A stretch of 64,000 bases of DNA from Xylogone sp. PMI_703 (GCA_021399445.1 JAJTUQ010000006.1:682001-746000), one strand, 5' to 3'. Counted from the first letter of the stretch, positions 48,153 to 62,300 are shown. Made by a program: numbers and translations. The notes: generated by a model from the sequence alone, not told the origin.

Positions 48153-51100
48153 ATGACTCCCATGTCACGCTCCGCCGCATCAGGCAGTCCACCGTCCTTA
48201 GAGGCAGACAACATAAGAGAGCAGAGCATCTCTCTCTCCACTATTCCTCCACGGCCAGGAAAAACTGCGCAAGCTGATTCGGATGAGGAGCTCGACCCTG
48301 AATCACTGCCGGCTCTCCTGCGAAAACACATTAAAGACTCGAGTGATAGCGACGACGATGCCTTCGAGAGCTCTCACGATCATACCTTTCCGCAGATCGA
48401 ACCTCTAAACTTCTTCAGGCGTGCTTTTGGATCCATGTCTAAGGCACCGCTCTTCCTCCGGTCGTCCCCAGGATTTGGGACTGGCTCATATGGGGCAGTT
48501 CCAGTTCGGCCACACATCGATACGAGTGATGAGGATGAGAATGGGAGAAGCAGACAGCATGAACATTCCAAGTCGAGGCTGCGGACTGCGGCGAGTACAG
48601 GGAGTGTTCGCATACCATCGACGGTGAGGAGAGAAAGCTTTGACGGGCCTCAAGCAACCCCGCACCGCCGCAAATCCATGAATGCTAGTCGGTCCTCAGC
48701 CTTGCGACGAAATAGCGGACTCGGTGTAGAAGGAGACCTTGGCAATGATGTGGGATTTGAATCTGTCGTGAATATGGGTGGAATACCCATTCGCAATGAT
48801 ACCAGCTTCGACACCATACCGGATGACGTCGTTGAAGATGCCATTGCAGATGATGCTTCGCTCGACGATGAGGATCCTCCTGATAATTCTCCTTATGCAC
48901 AAGTCAGAGCTTCAGTATCTGCTGTGGATAACATAGCCCTGTCTATAAATACACCACGAATGTGGATCCTATCGATGCTATTTGCCGTCCTCGGATCCTC
49001 GACGAATCTCTTCTTTTCCTTACGATACCCTAGCGTTTCTATTACTCCAGTTATTGCATTGTTACTTGTTCATCCTCTTGGTTTATTATGGGATAGGATT
49101 TTGAAACGACATGACGATCCTGAAGAGCATTTTATAGACGGCGTCCTTGTGGAACGCGCGCAGCATATAGACATGAATAACGAAACCTATGACCAGGTCT
49201 CGACTAAAGATATGAAGTCCAGCCTTGGGAGGCGACTCCGGCTGTGGCTAGCTCAAGGCAGATGGAATGAAAAGGAGCATAGCTGCGTGTATATCAGCAG
49301 CAATGTTTCCTTTGGCTTTGCATTTGCCACCGATGTGATTGTGGAGCAGACAAAGTTCTACAACCAAGAAGTCAGTATTATGTACCAACTACTTCTTATT
49401 TTATCAACTCAAATTCTCGGATACTCCTTTGCAGGTCTTGCTAGACGGTTTTTGGTTCGTCCAGGAGGTATGATTTGGCCTGGGACTCTCATGTCAGCTG
49501 CCATGTTCACGACGTTACACAAGGAGAAGAATGTCGTTGCAGATGGATGGAAGATCACCCGGTGGAGATTCTTCTTCATTGTCTGGCTGGGCTCTTTCAT
49601 ATTCTACTTCTTGCCGGGACTGCTAATGCCCGCATTGAGCTACTTCAACGTCATAACGTGGTTCGCGCCAAAAATCGTTGTAGTTGCAAATCTATTTGGA
49701 GTTGCATCTGGTCTCGGCCTGTTCCCGCTGACATTTGACTGGGCGCAGATAGCATAGTAAGTATCGCATCAATCGCCATATTAATTATATTCTAACACCT
49801 AAATAGTATAGGATCGCCCCTTTTGACGCCTTTCTGGGCTGCTATGAATGTCGTAGGAGGTTTGGTTATTGTTATGTGGATCATTGCCCCCATTGCATAC
49901 TACAGCAATCTATTCTACTCGTCATATATGCCCATTCTATCTTCAGCAGTTTTTGACAATACAGGAAATATCTACGATGTCAGTAAGATCCTGACCAAAG
50001 ACTTCTTATTTGATAAGGAGGCGTATCACAACTACAGTCGAGTCTATCTACCAATCACCTATGTTTTGAGTTATGGATTACAGTTTGCCGCTCTTGCATC
50101 ACTACTCACGCATACAGCATGTTGGCATGGTAAAGATATCTGGAAGCAATGGAAGCGATCATTACAAGAGGTCGAAGGCGAATCGAAGTCCACTTACACA
50201 TCATTGCCTGGCGCTGCTGTAGTGGAGCCCAATATGCATAGGCGAGCTTCATCTGCCGCTGGTGGCAGCCTTGATCGATTTAATTCTAATTTGGAGAACA
50301 TCATCAGCCAGGAAGATGTTCATAATCGATTAATGAAGAGGTATAAGGATGCACCACTTAGTTGGTACCTTGTCACCTTTGTAACGATGACGGCAATCGG
50401 GATTTTCGTCGTTGAATAGTAAGTTAAGGATGCATATTAAAGTAGGGATGCAGCTGCTGACATATGTGCTAGTTATCCTATCCACCTTCCGTGGTACGGT
50501 CTACTGCTTGCCTTGGGAATTTGCAGTATATTATTCATACCAATTGGTATTATAATGGCCATTACAAACCAACACAGTAGCATCTATCTTATCTGTCAGT
50601 TGGTATGTGGAGCTATTTTTCCAGGTCGGCCGGTTGCAAACATGGTCTTTGTAACGTATGGCTACATATCATCCGCCCAGGGGATCAAATTCTCGGCAGA
50701 CCTAAAGCTTGGTCACTACATGAAGATACCGCCTCGCATACTCTTCTCGGTCCAGATGGCTGCTACTGTGCTCTCATCCATCACCCAAATCATTGTCCTC
50801 AATTGGATGTTTGCGAATGTCCCCAACATATGCACACCGGAAGCTATCAACGGCTTCGTCTGTCCACTTGCTCGCGTTCACTTCAACGGCAGCATACTCT
50901 GGGGCGTCGTTGGACCCAAGGAATTCTTTGGACCGAGTGCTACGTACCACCCCTTAGTCTGGTGTTTCCTGATCGGTGCTATTGCTCCGGTCATTCTGTG
51001 GCTATATGCGCGAAATAAGAGAAATAGCATTGTCCGCAAAATCAACCTTCCGGTGCTCTTTGGCAGTCTGAGCTGGATTCCTCCTGCCACGGGATTGAAC

Positions 51101-51388
51101 TTCTCGGTCTGGGCTGTGGTGTGTTACATTTTCAACTACGCGATCAAGAGGAGGGCATCAGCATGGTGGGCCAAGTACACGATGACCCTGAGTGCAGCGC
51201 TGGACTCGGGACTGGCCTTCGGGTTGGTCGTCGTGTTCTTTGGTTTCGTGTATCCAGGGCTTATGGAAGGCTTCAAGTGGTGGGGAACGGAAATCTACAA
51301 ACAGGGCTGCGATTGGATGGCGTGTCCATACAGGACTGTGCCCAACGGCTCGCACTTCGGGCCGGACTCATGGGTATTGCAGAGCTGA
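48153..51388 (+). CDS. oligopeptide transporter, OPT family
   Basis: Three exons: 48153-49756, 49807-50418, 50473-51388, introns 50 and 54 nt, 1043 aa. The N-terminal 255 residues are hydrophilic and rich in Ser, Asp and Glu (longer than in the yeast Opt1/Opt2 proteins). The OPT region starts with SPYAQVRASVSAVDNIALSINTPRMW and contains SLRYPSVSITP (the family N-S-F/L-R-Y-P region), [28 protein letters not shown], and LICQLVCGAIFPGRPVANMVFVTYGY. About 12-16 hydrophobic helices. Known of the family: proton-coupled uptake of tetra- and pentapeptides, glutathione or metal chelates at the plasma membrane or vacuole. Substrate cannot be told from sequence. The long acidic/Ser-rich N-terminus may be a regulatory region. 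Confidence 0.94.
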
Positions 51389-52923
51389 GGCTGGAGTTTT
51401 TCATCTATTGATCAATACTTATCAAGGACTTTTTTGCAGGGTTAGTTCTCGCAGAACCCCTTTGGCGTTTTCGTTGTCGTGGCAAGCATGCAGGATTGAG
51501 GCAGGGACCCGGAGGTTTTGTACGACATATGTGCATATACAAATAGATTATCTCTTTGCCCCTGACTTTAATTAAATTCTCAGGTCATCACATCTCGCCT
51601 TATCCTCTTTTGCTCACAAGGCAGTGACTTGCCCTACATAATCTCGGCGCATTGCATCTTGAGATTGATACGATATTGATGGCTTGGGGGTACTGCTACA
51701 ATTCAACTCTTTCCCCCTGAATACGATACATGGGGGAAATACTACAAGGAAAGAAATCACTTGAAAAAGGACGCTTCAAACACCCCGCATACCCATTCAA
51801 CCCTCCAAAGTTCTTTCATGATTCTCTCAAACAAGAGCCCAGATGATTCTCTATACAAAATAAAGATAAGCATACCAGAAGCAAAACACATGATCCTTTA
51901 TCCCCCAACCCATAATTCCCGACCATCCTTCCCCCCCCCCTCCTTCCCAAAAAAGTAACAACAAATAAACAATCCAATTGAGTAACCAAAGCAAGACAAA
52001 AGTCGCTCGTATAAGCCACATCCCGTGCCTATACGTAAATGATCAAGTGCAGCACAGTACAACAAGTGTTCAATCGGGATAAACGCCCGAATGGTACCAT
52101 AAGCGGAGGGGTCACCCTATACTGGGGTACCGGTGCTTTGGGTCAAGTCTGTGGCTATACTCCCCAGGGGGTTTTCAGGGCACTACTGTCTACGGTTGTG
52201 TAGGGATTGGGCTTGAGGCACAATGGATGACCTGGAACAAGGTCGTTGTAGATTCTTCAGTATTCGCCTCCTTACTTGGTTGATTTTCTTCAAGGTTACG
52301 GCGTAAAGTAGTTCGCTACATTTGTTATACCACAGAGATAGAGATAACCTCTTTATCCAAATCGTGAAGATGTATTAGTTGGGCGTAAGATAGAAAACCA
52401 TCTTATATGATTGTTATAACGCGTTATTAGTAGGGAAAACAGAGCAACTGGAATATATCACAAAACCCCTTCCCCAATTTTTACCTCCTTTGCTTGCATC
52501 CTTTGCTTCCGAAAACTAAAATAGTCACGACGTGTAACCCTTTTTCCTTTTGGCCAGTCCTCTTAAATTACCTGGTCTTAACAGACTACCAACCTCTGAA
52601 CTTCCAAATTTTCGTAAATCCATCTAATATACAAAGAACCAGTATCTGATATTGTACATTTTTAAAGAAAAAGAAAACCTCGGGATATCTCATCTGATCT
52701 TCAAAACAAACTCGAAGACGTACAACAAGACAAGGAAAGAGAGTAAACAAAGTAAAGCGGACGCATCGATGTAGACAGTGGCGTCATCCCATCTAAACAG
52801 GTGGAGTTATCCTTCCATCCATATTTCCGAGATGCTGCCATCGAGTGTAGCAGGCTTTAGGTTGAAGCCTGTTGGGAAATAACAGTGGCCCAGTTCTCTT
52901 TAGGAAATCATATCCCATCAGAT
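51389..52923. other. convergent intergenic region
   Basis: 1.5 kb between the ends of the OPT and GPCR genes. No supported open frame. Contains a poly-C run at about 51930-51942 and A-rich stretches. Probably 3' UTRs of both genes. Confidence 0.5.
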
Positions 52924-54598
52924 CTAAAAAGACCCAGTCTCAGTCCTCGAAAATCCAACCATACTGTCACTTTCCTTATTGCTGTCTTTTTTCCTGATAA
53001 CCATTTCCATAACATTAAATCCCCTCCGTCGTGAATCATCACCACCCTCATCATCAAGTCTGCTTCCTGCATTAGCCCTCATCTTCCAGCGTCCAAGTAG
53101 TTCTCTGCAGATAGGCAGACTCGTAGTGAAATAGATCACTGTATTCCAAAATCCTTGAAGAGGGAGGACCAGTGCGCTACCGATGTTTAGTGCGAAGCTG
53201 GTGTTGGGATGAATGAGGCCGTAGATACGATTGATGCTTGCTGGCACCCAAGTAATGAGGATGCTCATAGCAAAGAGAAGTGCGACTTTCAGATAGGCCC
53301 ACTTTACTTTGTCTACACCATGATGGTTTCGCCTGCGGTGATAAGTGGTCGTGTGTCGAGAAGGAGGTGCGAGACCATCTTGAGGTATGGCGGCAGAGAT
53401 GGTAACACTGTACATGTCCTTGGGTGCAGCTCGGTGGCTCTCTCCGTTGTATGCCTGCTTGGGGCTGTTTTCCACTTCGTTTTCGCTAGTCCACTGGTCG
53501 CGTGTAACTTCAACTTCGGTGGTTCGTGTGCCGGTAAAGGGAGACAGATCAACCTTAGTTGTGTCATTGCCGCTTGTAGTCTGTCCATGAGACGTGGACA
53601 GGTCCCCAGCATAGTTATCGCCGCCCATTGCACGGAGTTGAGATCGTTTCTGAAATATATCGATGCCGACTCGAATGTATATGAGAAAGGTTATAAGGAT
53701 TGAGATCCAGATCGGGACGTAGTAGGAGTACATTCGAAGTGGCGCCCATTCATTGTCGATCCAGCCTTTGTAGGAAGTTAGTACACGATAATCTTTAAGA
53801 TGAAGGTCTAAAGGGGCCTGTTCCATGAGTCGAGTTGCCTCTTCTCAGGATCAAGATGCTTGATACATACACCATAGCTATTATCATCAAGAGTCAGCAA
53901 TACCGTTCTAGCTATCTTCCTTACAAAAAGGCATTGTATTCACTTACAGTAGCATTTCCGTAGATTCTTCCCTTCTCCTTAGTCTTCAATAAGAGACACA
54001 CCATAGCCGGAATGAAGGGAAGGCCATAACACGCCAATCCATAAATCCAGTACATCTTCTTCAGTCTCGATGCGTCAAATCTCCAGAAAAAGACAAGATA
54101 GACGTTGATACTCATAGCACAGGCCCAAAATGGATCCTAAGTTCTCAATTAGTGTGCTACAGTGGGATTTCTTTTTCTGTATCTAATATCCTGTTTGTTC
54201 TTCTGACGCCGAAAAGTAAATGTATGGGTACATACAGATTGCATAAACCTACTAAAATTTAGCAAAACCGAGCATAAGCAATACAATAACACAAAATTAT
54301 ACATTAAGGTGTCGATTTACGGGAAGAAAAAAAAAACTCACATTTCCAACAAAAAGGCCTGGAACTGACAAAGCGCACTATTCAACCCCTTCGTAAATCC
54401 AGACCCGCCGATCAAGGCCGCCACGTTGGCGAACAGGTTCGCAAAGGAAGCATAAAAGATGAGCGTATTGGATAGCGTCCTGAACTCCTTGAAGATAATG
54501 AAAGTTGTAAGGAGCATCAGTGTGCCTGTGACTGAGATACAAGCAGTTACTCTCTCGATGAGGATACAGACATCGATCTGATGCTGTGTTAACCCCAT
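52924..54598 (-). CDS. seven-helix GPCR, cAMP-receptor-like (Dicty-CAR/Git3-related)
   Basis: Five exons: 54598-54342, 54248-54236 (13 nt), 54136-53948, 53877-53871 (7 nt), 53765-52924, giving 435 aa. The two microexons restore the family blocks FLLEMFMQSDPFW and YGNATLWCWIDNEWAPLRMY; without them the frame stops. Seven hydrophobic helices are visible: ERVTACISVTGTLMLLTTFII, SNTLIFYASFANLFANVAALI, ACAMSINVYLVFF, YGLACYGLPFIPAMVCLLL, YVPIWISILITFLIYI, VALLFAMSILITWVPASINRIYG and IGSALVLPLQGFWNTVIYF. A Ser/Thr-rich loop of about 110 residues lies between helices 5 and 6, then a charged tail. Known of the family: fungal class V receptors signalling through G proteins to the cAMP or MAPK pathways. 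Ligand unknown. Confidence 0.87.
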
Positions 54599-57518
54599 CC
54601 TGAACGGCGATCACCAGGTGCCCTTGAAGAGGGAGAGGGGAGAAAATCGTTGAGTGTGAAGTTCAAGTCGTGCAGCTTATCACAAGATAGCACGCCCCCA
54701 AGGGAGGGACCATGAGCTGTACGGGTTGTTGGTGATATAACACTTCACTTTGAGCAAGCCAGGTGAATATGACGAGCCGGGCACATGTCTGCGGTGTAAG
54801 GCTCCAAGCAAGGTACGATAAAGCGTAATATAGTGGGGCCCAGGTTCAAGGTAACAAATGAATTAAAACGATCTGAAAGAAATTCCGAGCATATCCAAAT
54901 TGGCATACGAAGACTGACTAGCGACAGCGGAACTGGTAAAGAGTCGAAGCTGGATAAAGTTGCTTGTCTGGATTCTCTTCTTTGGGAGACAAAGAGGGAA
55001 AGTGGTCGGGAGTACGACATAGACCCAACCCCGAATCGACACCCAAGAAGATCGAAAGAGGACCGCAGGTACAACAATCAGCCCTGTCTGAGGAATGGGA
55101 CGCTTCCCTATCTCGTACAACCCAGGGCATCTGCAATCCCACCCCGCAAACCAGGATGTAGAGAAGAACAGAAATGTTGGTGTTCACCTGAGAATGATGG
55201 TTTAATTTCAAACAACAGGAGAGGCAGGGCATTCCATCTGCTGTGCCTCTGTCAGGTCAGGTCTTGCCCTCGCAAGCGCTGAGTGAGAGAAGGCCGACCT
55301 AGAGCCGAGATCAAGAGCGCGAGGCCACACACCCACCAGGCGCTCCCTGCATGGAGATTACAACATACCCTAGAAAGAAGAATGGAAAAGGAATGAAATG
55401 GAGGAATGGAAGAAAGGAGGGGAAGGGCGGCAGAAGCACGCTGCATGAAGCGAAGGCGAGTGTGTCGCGAGTTATCCAGAGCGCTGGGTCACACAAGCGT
55501 CTTGGAGCCCCCAGCGCGCCACAACGGCCTTGCTCCGCCTCTTCATCTTCTATCCATCCGATCCAGAAGCAGGGAGATGATACCTCAAAGAGGTATTAAG
55601 CAATGGAAAAACTGAAAATGAATCCAATAAACAAAAAAAAATAAAACGACATAGCATGGTTGCTTGGAAAATATACGAAACACGTTCGTATAAGCGCCAT
55701 TCGTGCGGTTCAATGTATCAAGTTGACAGCGAAAACTCAACAGAATGAATGCCAGATGCTGGTAGCCTTACCCAACCTCTTACCCAGAGAAGGTTTCAAT
55801 TTCCGCCCATCCGTTCATCCAGCTCAGGCATGCCAGCCAGCCAGTAATCTGTGGCGACCTGCTGTTGTACTGTATAGCAAAGTACTGCTGTAACTCTCCA
55901 GTACGACTAGCTGACTGGTTGAGCGATTGATTGATCACTCGATTTCTCTGAGGAAACGCAACAGCGCGGCACTGCATCGCGATGTACAGCAATGTGCCAC
56001 AACGCGCCATGTTCTGGTGCTGGATTATTGGTGCGGTAAGTGAAGTGAGAGGTTCCCGGTGGTTGCACCGTAGAAACGATCTGGTTTGTACAGCAGCGGT
56101 GGGAGGTAACTCTGTATCTCGTTACTGTACTGTACAGCACAGTACCGTACACATCCTCTTCTCTCTTTGGCTGGTTGTTATTTGTGCGCGTGTACTGCGT
56201 TGTCCTCTGTACCTCGTTCTTTGCTGCAGAATAAATCGGTGTTTTCTTTGTTGATCGGTCAGTCCAGGCTCCTCCCATCCACCTCTCCTGACTCATCTCT
56301 CTACTCAGCCTGCAAGACGCAACCCCTGGGCGATGCTTGCAAAACGCGTCCTGCGAATAGGCTGGCACGCAACTGTTGGTCGCTGTTGGTGTCCCTTCTC
56401 CCCGTGAGGCGTGGAAGTAAGTGGACGTAGGAGGTGGGAGAAGACAGAAGGTGAGGAGAAGGAATGGCGTTGTGGTGTGCTGGAGTGTGTGGTTGTTGGC
56501 TGCCTGGGGACGGGCCTTGCTTGCCTGGGCTAATTGGACCCCTGGGGGTGTGCTGGGGGCGGGATCGACGCCCTGTCTGTGCTTGCCGCTGCCCCGGTTA
56601 ACCCCCAGCGTCGTATTTACGCAGACACCCCCGAAGTCGCATTGGCCAGCAACACAGAGATGTATTGCTGCAGTGCAATATAATACAATATACTCTTACA
56701 AGGAGGCAATTAATCAATCAAACAAGCAAGCAGGGGAAATCAGAGCAGAGCAAAAGACAATAGCATTGCCCCAGATAAAATAAAAAGCAAACTATATCAA
56801 CAGTATATCCTCACTCACCATATCCTTCCCTAGAAGCGCGCTTAGTTTACTCTACTCTACAGTAATTAAAACCCTGTAATTGTACAACATGTACATACTC
56901 CCCGTACATGCACGAAACAATATAATTCATTCACCTTGTACCCCGTCCTCGCCACCGTTGCACAAAGAAAGAATTGCTGTTTATCCGAAATGGCGCCTGT
57001 TTCCAGGGACGACAAGCCCAGCTGCAGGTACAAGGACAAGCCTTCTTTCTTACGGCTGGAGGAGAATGTATGATATATTGCTCGTCTACTTTGGATTAGG
57101 AAGGTAATCATACGTGAGCATCTGTGCTGTGCAATCAACCGAGATGCCTGGAGACTCGTAGCCAGTTGCCGGGCTTAGGGACTTACTGCTGAGTTGCTTT
57201 TTTGCCTTTTTGCTTGGGGCTGGAAATATCTCAGATTAAGGGGTAGATTTGACGCTGAAGAGTGAATTTTTCTATGAGAGAAGAAAACCTAAACTAGTAA
57301 TTACCGTACTTTTCTTTTTCTGTAGTGCTACAGCAACAACCAGTCTATATTCCGCAGTGGAATTTCCTACACCGAACTAAAAGCAAAGAAGAGAACGAGA
57401 ACTATAAAGAGAAGGAGCGCATTCAAGTCAATCAAGACAATAGCTGCCAATTCGAGAATCTGTACACATTCAAAATCTTCCAATGCATGCTTAGAGCCCA
57501 AACGATCCGGGAAACCGC
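54599..57518. other. long gene-free stretch
   Basis: 2.9 kb. Purine-rich leader-like sequence (54700-55600) upstream of the GPCR gene, then a region with CTGTAC palindromes (for example TACTGTACTGTACAGC near 56123-56140). Open frames reach 153 codons but have no domains and overlap on both strands. No gene supported. Confidence 0.5.
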
Positions 57519-59307
57519 TTACACTGTGTACAAGAAATCAGGACGTTGGTCACCGAGAGCTTCAACCTCCCTCTCATTAAGCCCTTGGACCAGGTGATCA
57601 CGTTTTCCAGCCACACGCGCAGCATTCTCGCGGCGGAGTAGAATTGTCGTCAAGATACTGCCGCCGAATAGGCAAGCAATCATATATCCCATGACTACAG
57701 CGTGCCCTGCGGTGAACTTGGGCGCCTTGAAGTAGATGTTACTACTGACAATGCCATTCAAGTTGCCCCAACCAATGACAAATCCGAGAACGATTCCACG
57801 CTTGTAGACACCTTCGATATTATTGCTAACCCAGGAGATAGTGTTGGCAATGCAAGGGTAAATACCTAGTGCGCCCAGGAAGGTACCCGCATACTTGACA
57901 TGCGGCTGTTGAGAGCCAAGTAGCATGGCAAATCCAACGACGCCTAGGAGGGAGACGATAATATTGCAAAGCCCACGCCTGCGCGTCTTGTCGGCATAGA
58001 AGCCCACAGCAATGGTAAGAACAGCAGCGCATGCGTATGGGGGGACCGACAACAGTTGAGCCTTTGTGGACTTGTAGCCCATCTCAGCCACAATGGTGGG
58101 CAGGAAAAGAGAAAAGGCATACAGAGGCATATCGGCGCCCATGTAGACAAACATTCCAAGCCACATCTTGTAGTCCTTGACAGCAGCCCAGAAGTAATCC
58201 ATTTTGAATTCTTCATGTTCTGCACTGGATTGTTTGTCCTCCTTGAGTCGGCGAAGAACACGAGCCCTGTCGGTCTCCGACAGGAAGGTGGCAGTATCGG
58301 GAAAGTCATGAACCATAAAGAAGGAGAAAACACCGAAACCTATGGTCACAATGCCTTCGATGATGAAAATCCAGGCCCAACCTGGCCGGCCATTTCTGCC
58401 ATCAAGGTTCACAATTGCAGCTGCAAGGAGACCACCGAAAGACCCAGACACAGCAGCTGCAGAGAAGAATATAGCCTGTTGATTTTGTCAGATATCAATT
58501 GCAAGGCGGATAATGATTGGGCGTCGTGGATAGGTACTTACAGCTCTGACACCGAATTCCGAACGCTTGTACCAGCAAGACAGGAAGTAGTTAATTCCGG
58601 GGTAGAGGCCAGCTTCGGCCATGCCCAAGAACCAACGTGCCGTCATCAAACCAGACCAGTTCTTGACGTAACCCATAGACGTCATGGAAGCACCCCAAAT
58701 AATCCTGTGTATGTATCAATATTTACTCTGAGGCTATATTCTATGATGGTTTTTTTTTAGAAAAGGCTGGCCAGGTGGATTACTCACATGATGATTGGAA
58801 TAAAGATGGATGGACGGAGTCTCTTGAGAAGAACATTTGTAAGAGGCTCAAAAATGGAATACGAGATGAAGAACATAGACAGAGCTGCATTGTATCTACC
58901 GGTCGACATGTTATGCAGATCCTTCTGAAGGCCATCGATCTTGGCATTTCCAATATTGGTTCGGTCCAAGAAGGCAAGAAGGTAGAGTATACAGAGCTGT
59001 AAAGCTGTTAATCATAGATCTGAATTATACATATCATTAGGAAATAAACTTACCCATGGGATCAGGTACATATCCAGCTTCCATACAAGTTTGCGGTCCT
59101 GTTTGTGCAAGTATATCAGTACTTTGACCATTCCATCTCCATTATTCTGTAGCAATAAACTCTTACAATTGCAGCCTTCTCTGCAGCACTCAAATGAGCA
59201 TCTGGATCTTCAGGAAGATTTGGTACAGATTCCACTACTGGCGATCCAATATTCTTCTCATCGTCACTCCTCTCACTGTCCGTACGCTGGTGGGATTTAG
59301 TTTCCAT
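57519..59307 (-). CDS. MFS transporter, anion:cation symporter (Dal5/Tna1-like)
   Basis: Five exons: 59307-59167, 59098-59054, 58996-58788, 58704-58542, 58475-57519, giving 504 aa. Short exons 2 (45 nt, DRKLVWKLDMYLIPW) and 3 carry the family start DRKLxxKxDxxLIPxLCILYLLAFLDRTNIGNA. Later marks: GxxEAGLYPGINYFLSCWYKR, AAAVSGSFGGLLA, GWAWIFIIEG and the FPDTATFL loop. Twelve helices. Known of the family: proton symport of organic anions such as allantoate, nicotinate or pantothenate. Substrate unknown. The Ser/Glu-rich N-terminal 40 residues are cytosolic. Start is the first Met of the open frame that gives the normal N-terminus; a long leader lies upstream. Confidence 0.94.
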
Positions 59308-62300
59308 CTTGACTGTGGAGTAATGGTTCTCCAGTAGTAAGAGAAGATGATGTGGATGAAGGAGGAAAGAACGATCAATAAAAGAAAGCAAGCAAAGGCT
59401 CGTATGTATAAAAAAGGTACAGGGACTAAAGAGAGCCCGCTAGTAGAGCGAAGGTGAGCTAAAGCAAAGATGCGTCGTTTAAATTTCTCTTCCTGCAGCG
59501 AGCAGACTTTTGGGATTCCATTTAAAGACGAAGCTTGCAGGTTCGTGGCGCTCCAGACCTCCAGAAAATCTTCCATCCCACGCTCATAGCACGTTTCCAG
59601 AAGAGCCTTCAATTCCGGGTTGCCACGGAAAGTGACCTCGTTTGCCAGGTACGGCATCCCAACCATGCAGGGTCAGAGGAGGCATCGCCAAACGTCCGTG
59701 AAGACACCGGAGGTATCAGAGCATCAAGGACTGTGCAACCTATCTCGCGTAAACGGACATCAATGGACGAGCCGTTGAACAAGCCATCACATCAGCAATT
59801 GCAGCGCAGAACAATCCCGTCTATCTTCTTTCCTACCTCTTCCAACCGAGACACCACTTCGTACCACTGCCGGGGGACCTACAGTGGCAATTGCAGCACC
59901 CCATGCTCATCTTGACGGTGGCTTTACAGGTATTCTACCTCTCTGCTTATGCCAATAGCTTCATTATTGTTCAGGAGAGTGACTTCTCAGACCCAGACCC
60001 CGACCCAGAGGTTGGACCTGACCGGACAATATGCCACATTCAGGCTCCCTGGACCTTAGGCTCACCTTTCCGACTCCGGCCGTTAATATCTTAACCCAGG
60101 CATTGCAGATACAACCCATGAAATCTCTACAAAAGAAAATTGTCTCAGCTCTCTGCATGGCTGTTGGTGGTGAGCAGGGCAGATGGTGGTGAATTGTTGG
60201 CTGGCAATATTGTGCCCCTGGTTAGTGTGGACATGGGTAATACCGAGAAGCTGGTACAACGACCAGCATCAAACACACATCGCGCCTAAAGTAGCACCAC
60301 GGAGTGAAGGCTCACGGAGCAGATAGTGGGTCAAGACACTGAGATGCATTCGCCACAATGTCGCCCTGGTATCCAGCGAGGATGAGTACTCCTACAACAA
60401 GGGAGCGGTTGGTTGCGAATGTGTGCCAGCATTTCTACTGTAGAAGACAAACGACACCTGCTGGAGCCCAAACCAACAGATCTGTACCCAAAGCACTGGA
60501 AGTCGGGTGGCTGTATATTCTCCCTGTACAACACTGGGTTTGTATCCTCCGACAGAAGGCCTGGCGACAGAAGTAGCAGAAAAATTCCATCAACTACCAA
60601 CATAAGAAGGGAGGTCAAAACAAAGACAGTGGAGCGCGGGAGCCAAAAACACAAGCCCAGGTGGCTCGAAAAAAGTGGTTCCAGAGGCTGATCGGGTCAG
60701 CATCCACCTGTATCCGCTCGCTCACCCATCACCCATCTCGCAGGAAGCCACGACCGTTTTATCCTCCACCTTCATCTCTTCTGCATGTCCCTCGGTCCCA
60801 TTTCTCAAGTCATGCCCGAAATTCAAGTACAGAACCGTGGCCGGCCAGAGCATATTCCTGTCGGGCCATAATCGGCTTATCCAGCTAGGCCAATTGTGGC
60901 AGTTCGCAACCTCAGGAAGCGTCTTTCAGGGATCACCTTCGATCACTTTTTGCCGAAGACCGGAATAATTGTAATTCTCACATGGGGATAGACAACACGG
61001 AGACAGACACGTTTGATGTTGTAGGAGAGACCAACAACTGTCGTCGCCATCTGTGGTCGGTCCGGTTGCACCTCAACGGTCGCCTCTGCAGTGTTACTGA
61101 GCACAAAGATCGAGACTGGAGTGCGTCGCGGTGAAACATGCCCTCTCAGCAAGTAGAGCACAGTATCTAGCAGCAAACACCAGTGGTGAGGCTGGAGATA
61201 TCCAGAACTGGCTTGAGACCAGAAATGAGATGTTGCTGTACCAAGCAAACTTCTAAGCTACTGGACCACAACGTATCCAAGCAGGTCCAGCAGATAAGGC
61301 GATTGAACTCGTATTTTAGGCGGCTCCCTACTGAGTTTGCTCTGTGAGATCGTTCCATCTAGACTGCAGTAACACAAACATGCGACAACTTTGTACAATG
61401 CACTCGTATTCGTCAGCACTTCTTCCGTAGATTGTAGATTGGTCCTCTGCAAAGCAATTCTGCCGAGACTTGTAAATCTGTCAGAAAAGATCAATTGATT
61501 CGGAGAAGAGATCTGCTGTAGTAATTAGATCATTAATAAGATCAGCGGCTTATTGATGCACATCATATTTTAGGGTGGTTGACACGGACACGGGAAGATC
61601 CATGTGGCCAGTGCTTTTGACATCAACCTCCTCGTAACCTCGTAAGCTTGTGGGTCAACGCATTCAAGTATGATATCTTCAATTCAGGTCCTAATTGAGT
61701 ATTCTCTGGATCATTAATTAGAAGTATGGATTTCAGATGTAGCTACTTATTAAAACAGACTAGAACATTATTATTGCTCAATGTGATAAGTATGATTATT
61801 TTCTCGAAGAATTAAATTCTCCAGTAAGAAAAACGACATATTCGGCCAGTTCTTTTGGTCTTAACCACAATTTCCATCTACCAACATCTTACTTTAGTAT
61901 TATCCGTATTGGTTCCATTTCCGCAAGCAGCTCAAACATCAATATACTCCTGTCCCGGATTCTTATCGCAAGTAATTCCCCCAGTGTACGCAATATATCA
62001 GCTCAACCCTCATCCTAGAGAATGAGATCAGAAAAAATAACTACCAGAAAGAAGGAAACCAAAATATTGCCTTCTTCTGAATAAGAAGAAAAAAATAATT
62101 CCCTAGATGACAAAAGAGTTCGGGCCATACAGCTATCTCGTCGTGGAGTATGCTGTATGCCTTACATCTCCCCTAATATATCAGTGTTCTCATAAGTTCA
62201 CAATTAGGATTGGCTCCCGTAACAGTGATTGACCTGACACTCTGCCATGAGAGGCGCTGTTCACTGTTCCTTGGAGTACTGGTTTCCTATTTGGGAATAT

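Noticed and set aside
54249..54254. 16-nt version of the first GPCR microexon (acceptor at 54252)
   Set aside because: It keeps frame too but gives LLEIRFMQS; the 13-nt form gives LLEMFMQS, which looks more like the family helix. Not fully excluded.
54833..56783. ORFs of up to 153 codons upstream of the GPCR gene
   Set aside because: Mutually overlapping, low-complexity or domain-free; one covers the purine-rich leader.
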